A DNA stretch of 64,000 nt from Eustoma russellianum (Eukaryota; Streptophyta; Magnoliopsida; Gentianales; Gentianaceae). The notes under the pieces were generated by a model. That model saw only the letters and a list, made by a program, of their open reading frames with translations. It was not told the DNA's origin and did no database searches. Where the stretch lies: NCBI GenBank assembly GCA_036186865.1, contig AP025042.1:19487869-19551868 (forward strand), given 5' to 3'. The position numbers and the translations under genes are program-made. Of this stretch, positions 22,607 to 33,498 are shown one piece after another (the stretch's first letter is position 1; each line of letters begins with the position of its first letter).

Positions 22607-23678
22607 TGTTAGACCGTGAACCTGAAATAAACACCACTAGAGGGAAGGTGAATAGTGGTTAGCGGAAATTACACTACAACCCTTTGTTAAAATCCCCTTT
22701 GAAAACAGAATCTGAGACCACCTCAGATTCAGAACCCGTTTTACAAAAATTCACAAATAATTGTACACAACTCCAAAAATTATGAAACTTTTCAGAATTT
22801 CACTTCAATGAGTTAAAATCAGACAAAAATAAGATCGTTTGACCCTTCAAACAAATAAAAAGATACAGATGGTCAATCTGGACAGAATTGGACAGAATAT
22901 TGTTGATTTTGCAAAACGTGTTTCTCTTTGAATACTCAACCAAAAAGGTTGATCTTTATATCAAAACACTCCTTAGGATGTGTAGATGAAGCTTCCAAAA
23001 CGCCCTGACCTTAAACCATTCTTGAAAAATACAGAATTTAAGTTTTCTCAAAACTAGTCAGATTGCAGCCAGATTGGAGCAGTTATCTTGCAAAGACTGA
23101 AATACTAACTTTCCCTTGCTCAAATCAAGTGATTCTTGTTGTCAATGAAAGATAACAGTCTGAATTATAATTCCACCAAAAATATTGAATTTTGAAAATG
23201 TTTAGCTATTTTTTCAAATTGTGAGAAATTGTGTGAAAACTGCAGTAAAAACCGGGCAGAAAACAGAAATAATGAAACAAGAGAAGAACACCGAGGATTT
23301 ATTCTGGTTCGGTCAATGTGACTACTCCAGTCCCAAGGAACACCTTTCCTTGGATTTCACTATCAAATGAACACCTTACAACAAGAGTCAAGCTTGATCC
23401 TTGGGTTATACACCAACCCTATTCAAGACTTGGATAATCACCTCTATGCAACTCTTGGTTACAACACCTCTACCATCTATTGATGTAGCCTTATAAATTT
23501 GGCTAATCAATGATACAAATCCAACCCAAGAAGGTGTGTATAGTGTAGCTGAACAACCAAAAAAATTGGAACAGCTTAGCTACACAAAGTATGAACGAAA
23601 ATATAAGAAGAGAATAGCAAGACAACAATCTTCAATTTTGCTTTCAAGTGTGTGTCTTCTCTTCTTCACCTTGCCTCC

Positions 23679-23686
23679 TATTTATA
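23679..23686 (-). promoter_or_regulatory. TATA box, B LTR 1
   Basis: Minus strand ACACTATAAATAGGAGG, a strong plant TATA context, about 1.3 kb into the LTR. Repeated at 31881-31888 and 40108-40115. Puts the U3/R border near 23650. Confidence 0.75.
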
Positions 23687-24626
23687 GTGTGAATAGATGG
23701 CATATTCTCTCCAAATTTTAGACCATGTGATGGCTGAGAATTTTGAATTAAAGCACATCCAAAATCAGCTCCAACAACCTTGTCTCCATTAACTTCAAAT
23801 TTGAAATTTCAAGTTGACAACTTTTGCCAAGTAGCTTGTTTTTGAATTGTCCACTTGCCCAAAAGTCATAAAATGAGTATACCACCTTCTCCACCTATTT
23901 ACGGATGTTTTTGATGTTGTATGTATGTATACCAACTCAAATTTTGTGAATAAAAAATAATGAATAAGTGTTGACAAGATTATGTCAACATATAACACCA
24001 AAATTCCTACTTTCTTCTCCTTTACATATTGTGATGAATCTTGCACCAAGGACACCTTGTAATCTCTAAAAGATGATGATTAATATCCTCTTATAACATA
24101 TATAAGAGGGTCTTCAAGAAAAAATAGAATGTGACATCTCAAATCGTCACATATCCAGCTATAGTCAATAATATCATCGGTTGAGAGAATAAGATATAAG
24201 ATCACCATATAATCTTCAAAATAATAATAACACAGCTCCAGAATGAAGATAATAATATGCTCAAGAGATTCCTTGAGCGAAAATACCAAAAATTCCCTTG
24301 GAGATAAAATGACCAAAATACCCCTTGTGTGAGAAAACTCTAGAAATGCCCCCGATGGTCAGAGATAATCGCAATACCACCTTTGTTATGATAAATAAGA
24401 TAATAATATGCACTTGACATATTTTCACCATATGATGTTCCTACAAAACTCAAAATACCAATTTTGTCCTTTTATGTAAGTTGTAGAAACTTCCAAGGCA
24501 CGTTAGTCACAAGACAATAATGATCACCAAAAACACATAATAAGCACATAATGAACATGTATAATTCATATACAAAAAAATCATTTTAACACAATTTAAA
24601 AAATTATTTCTAAAAACTCTAGACAC

Positions 24627-24871
24627 CGATCGATCGAAGTTCCTCAGCTTCATAGATCGATGTCTCACTTAAAGGTTCAGGTTTTGTCTTTGACCTACAT
24701 CGATCGATTGAAGTGAGAGTTCAATGTATATCGATCGATCGACGTGTCTCAGGTTTAGAGATCGATGTCTCATAGAAAGGTCTTAAACTTTTATGCCTTA
24801 CATAGATCGATCGATGTGAGAGATCTATGTACATAGATCGATCGATGTGCAACAACCTGAGAGATCGATGT
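24627..24871 (-). repeat. ATCGATCGAT motif array in U3 (B LTR 1)
   Basis: At least eight cores in about 245 bases: long cores with two or more overlapping ATCGAT (near 24627, 24698, 24730, 24803, 24834) alternate with short cores AGATCGATGTC (near 24655, 24761, 24862). Self-complementary and CpG-rich in an AT-rich LTR, about 115-360 bases from the LTR start. Confidence 0.85.
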
Positions 24872-24985
24872 CAACTTGTTCAACTTTTTCAACTTTTAAT
24901 CACATATAACACCATGTGTGAAATTTTTAAGTATTCATCACTTAAAATCATGACTTTGAAAATTATCCAAACATATTTCTCAACA

Positions 24986-25000
24986 TTCTCCCCCTTTCGG
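24986..25000 (-). other. Polypurine tract, B copy 1
   Basis: Minus strand CCGAAAGGGGGAGAA directly before the TGTTGAGAA LTR start. The same tract at 33188-33202 serves copy 2. Confidence 0.88.
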
Positions 25001-25272
25001 ATGATTTTCAAAATAACCTAACATGATTTTAATGTCACAAATTATAACCAAAAGTTTAACCAAATGTTTTCAGCTATGTTTTCTACTTTTAAATAGAATG
25101 CCGCTTCCCCTCAACTCATACTCTCCCCCTTAACCTATGCTCCAAAATTTATACCATTAAAAACTTAGCATATGATTCATCATGACTTACCAACTAAAAC
25201 ATGACTTACCAACTAAAATCATGTTCTTATTCTATCTCCCCCTTTATTTTGCAAATCATGCAAAAGATAGAA

Positions 25273-28086
25273 CTATACAATGGTATCGTAAGTCATCATT
25301 CCTAATTTGGCTCGTAAGTTTTCAAAAGTGGCTTGATTAAGGGGTTTGGTGAAGATGTCAGCGATTTGGTGATCAGTTCTTATATGGTTTATCACTATGT
25401 CCTCATTTTGAACATGATCGCGAAGAAAGTGGTATCGCACCTCAATGTGTTTGGCCTTAGAATGAAGCACCAGATTCCGGGAAAGATTGATTGCACTTGT
25501 GCTATCGCAGAAAATTGGAATCTTATTCATTTTAATGCCAAAATCACTAAGTTGCTGTTTAAGCCAAAGTATTTGGGTCGTACATAAACTCAAAGCGATA
25601 TTCTCGGCTTCAGTGGTAGAAAGAGCTACACTAGCTTGCTTTTTAGAAAACCAAGAGATCAAATTGGTTCCTATGAATTGACATGTACCGCTAGTGGATT
25701 TTCTATCTAACTTGCAACCACTATAATCAGCATCACTATATGTGTGTAATTCCAACTTAGCGTTTTTATCATACCACAATCCTAAGTGAGGTGTATGCTT
25801 AAGATATCTGAAGATCTTTTTCACTCCATTGTAATGTGATACCTTAGGGCAAGATTGAAACCTAGCACACATACACACACTAAACATAATATCAGGTCTT
25901 GATGCAGTTAAGTATAATAATGAGCCAATCATAGACCTATAAAGTGTGTCATCAAAAGGTTTACCATTTTTATCCTTATCAAGTTTGGTACTAACACTCA
26001 TAGGGGTAGTTGTAGGTTTCAACTCTTCAAAGCCAAACTTCTTAATCATATCATTGACATACTTAAGTTGGCTAATGTGAATTCCTTGAGAGATTTGTTT
26101 GATTTGAAGTCCTAAGAAATAATTCAACTCTCCTACCATTGACATTTCAAACTCTGACTTCATACATTCTTCGAAGTCTTTTACTAAAGTAGGGTTGGTT
26201 GAACCAAAGATTATATCATCTACGTATATTTGAACTATTAACAAATCATTATCTTTTCTTCTTAGGAATAATGTGTTGTCGATGGTCCCCCTTTGATAAT
26301 TATTTGCAATAAGAAAGTTTGCAAATCTATCATACCAAGCTCTTGGAGCTTGTTTTAAACCATATAGAGCTTTCTTAATCTTATAAACATGGTTAGGATT
26401 CTTTGGATCTTCGAATCCAAGAGGTTGTTTGACAAACATCTCTTCTTGGATGTATCCATTCAAGAACGCACTCTTGACATCCATTTGAAAGAGCTTAATT
26501 TTGCTTAGACTTGCAATCGCAACTAACAATCTAATTGCTTCTAGTCGTGCAACGGGTGCAAAGGTTTCTTCATAATCTATTCCTTCTTGTTGACTATAAC
26601 CTTGTGCGACTAGTCTAGCCTTATTCCTTGTAATATTTCCTTGTTCATCCATTTTATTCCTAAAGACCCATTTAGTTCCTATGATAGACTTGTCTTCAGG
26701 TTTAGGTACTAAGTCCCACACATTGTTCCTTGTGAATTGATTTAATTCCTCATGCATAGCATCTATCCATGATATGTCACCTAAGGCTTCCTTTATGTTC
26801 TTAGGTTCTAATTGTGAGATTAAGCTATGTCCTTCAAGTTGACTTATATTTCTATGTGTTCTAACCCCAACACTTAGATCTCCAATGATTAATTCTTTAG
26901 GATGCCACCAATTCTTAGATTAACTAGGTTCACCCTCATCTTGTTCAAATGTTTCATTAGTATGAACATTATCATGTGTAATAAGATCATTAGTTACATT
27001 ATCTTCCAGCTGCAAAGTTTCTTCATTTATTTTATCTAAGGGTTCATGCATGTCTTGTTCAGGAGGAGTTGGTTCTAGATGATTAAGTACAGGCTCAAGT
27101 AATATATCACCATCAAACATATTTTCAACATTTGTTTCTTGTTTATGTTGATATTTATCACTAACTTCAAAGCATGCATTTTCATTGAATTTCACATGTA
27201 TGGATTCAATTATTTTTCTAGATGCAGGATTATAACACATATATGCTCTTGAGTTAGTTGAATACCCAACATATATGCATTCAATAGACTTTTGTTCAAA
27301 TTTATCTAGATTATCCTTAGTGTTCAGCACAAAACATTTACATCCAAATACTTTAAGATAATCTATCTTAGGTTGTCTATTGTTTAGCAATTCATAAGGC
27401 GTTTTATTTAATTTCTTTCTAATAGTGAGCCTATTTATAATATAGCATGCACAACTAACAGCTTCAGCCCATAAATATTTAGGTAATTTATTTTCACACA
27501 GCATTGTCCTAGCAACTTCTTGAATCGTTCTATTTTTACGTTCAACAACTCTATTGAGTTGTGGTGTTCTAGGTGGTGAGAATTCATGTTTGATTCCATA
27601 TAGTTCGCAAAATTTGATTACATCTTTGTTTTTAAATTCTCCACCTCTATCGCTTCTAATTCTTTTAACATTTTCTTCATAAATGTTTTCAAGTTGCTTA
27701 ATAAGGGTTTCGATTGCTAATGGAGCATCGTCTTTGTGCGTTAAGAACAATGTCCATGTGTAGCGTGAGTAATCATCTACTATGACAAACACATAGTAGT
27801 GTCCACCTAGACTTCTTGTCCTACTTGGACCAAATAAGTCTAAGTGAAGCAATTCTAGTACATGACTAGTACTCACTTCATGTTTCGGTTTTAAGGTTTC
27901 TTTAATGTGTTTTCCCTTAATACATGTTTTACACATTTGAAAATTATCTAAGTCTAACTTAGGCATTCCTCTAATTAAATTCTTCTTAGACAATTTCTTA
28001 ATAGTTGAAATTCCTATATGGCCTAATCTTCTATGCCATAAATTTACATCTAAGTCATGTGATATTAGACACTTAACCTTAGCATC
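25273..28086 (-). pseudogene. Integrase, RT and RNase H (B copy 1)
   Basis: Copia-type pol, nearly identical to copy 2. Upstream of the M at 27993 the frame still encodes the integrase zinc region (WHRRLGHIG). A single C-to-T change makes TAA (26920-26922) where copy 2 has Gln, splitting it into 26920-27993 (zinc part CKTCIKGK, DDE core) and 25273-26757 (RT with YVDDIIFGS, RNase H with YSDADYSGCKLDRKSTSG). RNase H keeps the Gly that copy 2 changed to Cys. C-terminal frame ends about 290 bases before the polypurine tract. Confidence 0.95.
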
Positions 28087-28440
28087 TTACATGTTATCTA
28101 AGGTAAGAGTATAAATATTTCCATCTCTATTTCCTTTTAAAACCGTTTCTCCTTTTTCATTTATTATATCACATGAATTGGGAAGAAAAGAGACATTGTA
28201 ACCACAATCTATAAGTTGTAAAATGCTAAGTAAATTATAAGAGAGATTGCTTACTAACAACACATTTCGTATTTGAAATGAGTTAGGGTCCCCAATTGTT
28301 CCTTTTCCACCTACATGTCCTTTGTTGTTGTCACCGAATGTTACTTTTCCTCCATTCTTGATGTGTTCTAATTTGATGAATAGTTTGGGGTTCCCCGTCA
28401 TATGCCTCGAACATCCACTATCTAAAAACCATTTGGTTTT
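28087..28440 (-). pseudogene. Protease (B copy 1)
   Basis: Active-site motif WFLDSGCSRHMTGN at the N-terminus, followed by the copia protease body (KVTFGDNNKGHVGGKGTI, NLLSILQLIDCGYNVSF). A TAA after LTLDNM separates it from the integrase zinc region; copy 2 has the same stop, so it predates the duplication. Upstream, two further shared stops interrupt the gag-protease linker. Confidence 0.88.
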
Positions 28441-28626
28441 CAGATTCTTTGACTTTGCCTCCTTCTTGCATTCCTTGCGTTTATCCTACAATGGAGACAA
28501 AGTTTTAGGTACCCTTTATTTGAGTCCTTGAATGTTAGGGGCATTATTCTTGTTAAGATATCCCTTAGGTATCCAAACTTGAATATACCTTCTAAGCACA
28601 TTTTTAGCATTGTTATAATTTGAAAA

Positions 28627-30633
28627 CTAAGAAGAATTAGCATATACATGATTATCCCACATAAGAGAAGATGCATTGTTATACATGTTGTGCCATGGTT
28701 GATAATCATTATAGGATGACCGAGATTTATAATGTGTATAAGGAATGTGAATTTGTTTCTTATATGGCGCTATATAAGTGTGTTTGTAGGAATTTCTATA
28801 AGACTTATAAGAGTGTCGCCTATACTTAGGTTCATAATAAGTTGTATGCATTTAATTCGGTCTAGTTGCATTTGTATACATGTAGGCATAATTTCTAGGT
28901 TGTCTAGATGCAAAGTTTGACCTAGATGTATGTTTATGCGTGTGTACTTTTATGGGTGCATGTTGCATTTTTTCCTTGATATTAGTAGAAGAAGGTGTAG
29001 AAGAAGATGTAACAGGCAAAGTTGATTTTATAGTATTATATGGCAACTTTGTACTAGATGAAACGAACTTAGTCCTTTTATTTACTTTTTCATTTTCTTC
29101 TTTATAGCCTAAGCCGGTTTTACCATTACCATACTTCTGTGATGAGATAAGTGTATCTAACATATTTGCACCCGATTTAAATTGCTCTAACATTTTTTCT
29201 AAGTTAAGTTTAGACGACTTAAGTTGTGTTATTTCATGTTCACAACTTTCTAACTTAGACTTTAACATCTTATTTTCCATTTTATCTTATGTTCATCTTT
29301 CCTATATGATTCAATTTTATTCTCTAAAGAATCAAGAGTATTACTAGACTCTTGTTTAAGAGATTCTAGTTGATCGGAAAATTCCAAGTTGGACGTCTTC
29401 AACTTGTCATTTTCTTCAACTAGTTTCTTCTTTTCTTTAGAGAGCCTCTTACAGTGAGCATGCATTCTTAGGAATTCTTCATACATTCATCAAATGTCAT
29501 GTCACTATCAGAATCACTATCAAAAGAAGAACATACCTCGTTGGATACGAAGCAGACTTGAGCTTCCTCAGTTTCAGATTTTGAGTCGGATGAGTCACTC
29601 CATGTGCTCACCTTCATTGCTCGTTTCCCTTTTCTTGCCTTAGACTCCTTTGTCTTTGTCGTTTGAGCCTCCTTGTCCTTGGCTTGTTTATTATTGTTGT
29701 TGTAATTATTATTTTTCTTCGTGGGACAGTCGTATGAAATATGTCCTTTTTGACCGCATTCATAACACTTTAATTCTTTATTATACCATTTGTTTATGTT
29801 ATTCTTCATAGGTTGAGAACAAGAAGAATAAGAATTACGTTGTCTATTCCTATTTGGACGTTTGAAAAATTTTCTTAGTTTTCTAGCTATCAATATCAAG
29901 TCATCGTCTAATTCAGTATCACTATTACTATCATCTTTACTAGCATGTGTTTCGGTTGTTTTGAAAGCTATTGACTTACCGGATGACTTAGACGATTCAG
30001 ACTTTCGTTGGTTTAATTTAACCTCATAAACTTTAAGAGACCCGATCAATTCATCCATCTTAGTGATTGATTTTGTCTCTTCGATTGCAGTCACCTTTGG
30101 ATCCCATTCAGCAGGGAGGCTTCTAGCATCTTTTGAACCTTTTCACTATTCGAAAATGACTTCCCTAAAGCTTCAAGGGCATTGAAAATATTAGTAATCC
30201 TCAAATCCATAGATGATATGGATTCGTTTGGCAACATTTTGAAAGTCTCTAATTCAGTCATAAGCATGTTTATTTTTGACTCTTTAACACCACTAGTACC
30301 TTTATGCTTTAATACAAGTGATTTCCACATGTCGTGTGCGTTTGTACAATTTGACGCATATCCTGCTTCAGAAGTTGTAAGTCCATTTAAAAGTAATTGC
30401 ATAGCTTTATCATTCATGGACATTTTCTTTTTATCATCCGATGACCATTCACTTTTATATTTTTCAACCTCTTGAGTTACTCCACTAACTTGTATAACTT
30501 TCATTGGAATATACGGCCCATCTACAACTATAGACAATAAATCTATGTCTATAGCCATTAAGAATAGCCTCATTCTTAGTTTCCAATGAACAAAATTATT
30601 GCCATCAAAAAGAGGAGGGCGTTGTGTAGACAT
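28627..30633 (-). pseudogene. Gag (B copy 1)
   Basis: Start taken at MSTQRPPLFDGNNF (30633), with an in-frame Met at 30669; longer upstream frames would run across the primer site into the LTR. Capsid part (HWKLRMRLFLMAIDIDL; MLPNESISSMDLRITNI), then zinc knuckle CYECGQKGHISYDC, an acidic Ser-rich stretch, a coiled coil (about 28950-29480) and a Tyr/His-rich tail. Frame changes near 30125, 29490 and 29275 are shared with copy 2; a TAA at 28852 is unique to this copy. The copia clade is uncertain (SIRE-like is possible). Confidence 0.88.
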
Positions 30634-30778
30634 ACCTTCCAACTCACCTTTGTGAGAAACAATGGTCATAATATGTACCTTGGATTTGAGACAAGCAGTA
30701 TATAATGAATCGTTGTTTCTTGGCCTTGTATTGTTCATATGGTGTTGAATCTTGCTTCTTTTGAGTGGTGTTGGTCTG

Positions 30779-30790
30779 ACTCTGATACCA
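30779..30790 (-). other. Primer-binding site, B copy 1
   Basis: Minus strand TGGTATCAGAGT follows the end of LTR 2 after two bases (TT); complementary to initiator tRNA-Met. Copy 2 has the same site at 39005-39016. Confidence 0.9.
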
Positions 30791-30792
30791 AA

Positions 30793-33187
30793 TGTTGGAC
30801 CGTGCACCTGCAATAAACACCAATGGAGGGAGGGTGAATAGTGGTTAGCGGAAATTACACTACAACCCTTTGTTAAAATCCCCTTTGAAAATAGAATCTG
30901 AGACCACCTCAGATTCAGAACCTGTTTTTCAAAAATCCACAAATAATCGTACACAACTCCACAAATTATGAAACTTTTCAGAATTTAACTTCAATGAGTT
31001 AACAAGACTCTGTTCAAAAATCAGACAAAAATAAGATCGTTTGACCCTTCAAACAAATAAAAAGATACAGATGGTCAATCTGGACAGAATTGGACAGAAT
31101 GTTGCTGATTTTGCAAAACGTGTTTCTCTTTGAATACTCAACCAAAAAGGTTGATCTTTATATCAAAACACTCCTTAGGATGTGTAGATGAAGCTTCCAA
31201 AAATCCCTGACCTTAAACCATTCTTGAAAAATACAGAATTTAAGTTTTCTCAAAACTAGTCAGATTGCAGCCAGATTGGAGCAGTTATCTTGCAAAGACT
31301 GAAATACTAACTTTCCCTTGCTCAAATCAAGTGATTCTTGTTGTCAATGAAAGATAACAGTCTGAATTATAATTCCACCAAAAATATTGAATTTTGAAAA
31401 TGTTTAGCTATTTTTTCAAATTGTGAGAAATTGTGTGAAAACTGCAGTAAAAACCGGGCAGAAAACAGAAATAATGAAACAAGAGAAGAACACCGAGGAT
31501 TTATTCTGGTTCGGTCAATGTGACTACTCCAGTCCCAAGGAACACCTTTCCTTGGATTTCACTATCAAATGAACACCTTACAACAAGATCCAAGCTTGAT
31601 CCTTGGGTTATACACCAACCCTATTCAAGACTTGGATAATCACCTCTATGCAACTCTTGGTTACAACACCTCTACCATCTATTGATGTAGCCTTATAAAT
31701 TTGGATAATCAATGATACAAATCCAACCCAAGAAGGTGTGTATAGTGTAGCTGAACAACCAAAAAAATTGGAACAGCTTAGCTACACAAAGTATGAACGA
31801 AAATATAAGAAGAGAATAGCAAGACAACAATCTTCAATTTTGCTTTCAAGTGTGTGTCTTCTCTTCTTCACCTTGCCTCCTATTTATAGTGTGAATAGAT
31901 GGCATATTCTCTCCAAATTTTAGACCATGTGATGGCTGAGAATTTTGAATTAAAGCACATCCAAAATCAGCTCCAACAACCTTGTCTCCATTAACTTCAA
32001 ATTTGAAATTTCAAGTTGACAACTTTTGCCAAGTAGCTTGTTTTTGAATTGTCCACTTGCCCAAAAGTCATAAAATGAGTATACCACCTTCTCCACCTAT
32101 TTACGGATGTTTTTGATGTTGTATGTATGTATACCAACTCAAATTTTGTGAATAAAAAATAATGAATAAGTGTTGACAAGATTATGTCAACATATAACAC
32201 CAAAATTCCTACTTTCTTCTCCTTTACATATTGTGATGAATCTTGCACCAAGGACACCTTGTAATCTCTAAAAGATGATGATTAATATCCTCTTATAACA
32301 TATATAAGAGGGTCTTCAAGAAAAAATAGAATGTGACATCTCAAATCGTCACATATCCAGCTATAGTCAATAATATCATCGGTTGAGAGAATAAGATATA
32401 AGATCACCATATAATCTTCAAAATAATAATAACACAGCTCCAGAATGAAGATAATAATATGCTCAAGAGATTCCTTGAGTGAAAATACCAAAAATTCCTT
32501 TGGAGATAAAATGACCAAAATACCCCTTGTGTGAGAAAACTCTAGAAATGCCCCCGATGGTCAGAGATAATCGCAATACCACCTTTGTTATGATAAATAA
32601 GATAATAATATGCACTTGACATATTTTCACCATATGATGTTCCTACAAAACTCAAAATACCAATTTTGCCCTTTTATGTAAGTTGTAGAAACTTCCAAGG
32701 CACGTTAGTCACAAGACAATAATGATCACCAAAAACACATAATAAGCACATAATGAACATGTATAATTCATATACAAAAAAATCATTTTAACACAATTTA
32801 AAAAATTATTTCTAAAAACTCTAGACACCGATCGATCGAAGTTCCTCAGCTTCATAGATCGATGTCTCACTTAAAGGTTCAGGTTTTGTCTTTGACCTAC
32901 ATCGATCGATTGAAGTGAGAGTTCAATGTATATCGATCGATCGACGTGTCTCAGGTTTAGAGATCGATGTCTCATAGAAAGGTCTTAAACTTTTATGCCT
33001 TACATAGATCGATCGATGTGAGAGATCTATGTACATAGATCGATCGATGTGCAACAACCTGAGAGATCGATGTCAACTTGTTCAACTTTTTCAACTTTTA
33101 ATCACATATAACACCATGTGTGACATTTTTAAGTATTCATCACTTAAAATCATGACTTTGAAAATTATCCAAACATATTTCTCAACA
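30793..33187 (-). repeat. B array LTR 2 (middle, chimeric, 2395 bp)
   Basis: Shared by both interiors: 5' LTR of copy 1 and 3' LTR of copy 2. Its low-coordinate end follows LTR 3 (TGTTGGACCGTGCACCTG; a 17-base segment near 31000 missing from LTR 1), while from about 31450 onward it follows LTR 1 (for example CTTACAAC, GGAACAGCTTAGC, the full ATCGATCGAT set). TATA box 31881-31888; motif array 32829-33073. Confidence 0.95.
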
Positions 33188-33498
33188 TTCTCCCCCTTTC
33201 GGATGATTTTCAAAATAACCTAACATGATTTTAATGTCACAAATTATAACCAAAAGTTTAACCAAATGTTTAACCAAAAGTTTAACCAAATGTTTTCAAC
33301 TATGTTTTCTACTTTTAAATAGAATGCCGCTTCCCCTCAACTCATACTCTCCCCCTTAACCTATGCTCCAAAATTTATACCATTAAAAACTTAGCATATG
33401 ATTCATCATGACTTACCAACTAAAACATGACTTACCAACTAAAATCATGTTCTTATTCTATCTCCCTCTTTATTTTGCAAATCATGCAAAAGATAGAA
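33188..33498 (-). other. 3' untranslated interior of B copy 2
   Basis: Polypurine tract, then AT-rich sequence to the pol stop. Compared with copy 1 it has a short local duplication around 33255-33290 (GTTTAACCAAA repeated), a recent slippage. Nothing else recognised. Confidence 0.7.

Larger units (their letters stand above)
22607..24985 (-). repeat. B array LTR 1 (copia, 2379 bp)
   Basis: Plus-strand boundaries TGTTAGACC and TTCTCAACA, with a polypurine tract just beyond 24985. Element orientation is minus. It contains a TATA box (23679-23686), a dense ATCGATCGAT array (24627-24871) and no coding sequence. The + strand frame at 23536-23721 crosses the promoter antisense and is not taken as a gene. 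Confidence 0.95.

Noticed and set aside
23536..23721. 61-aa frame present in all three B LTRs
   Set aside because: It runs antisense across the TATA region; conservation simply reflects near-identical LTR copies.
30633..30954. Gag start upstream at 30954 (longer frame)
   Set aside because: That start lies inside the LTR and the frame would cross the primer-binding site; MSTQRPP matches the start in family E.
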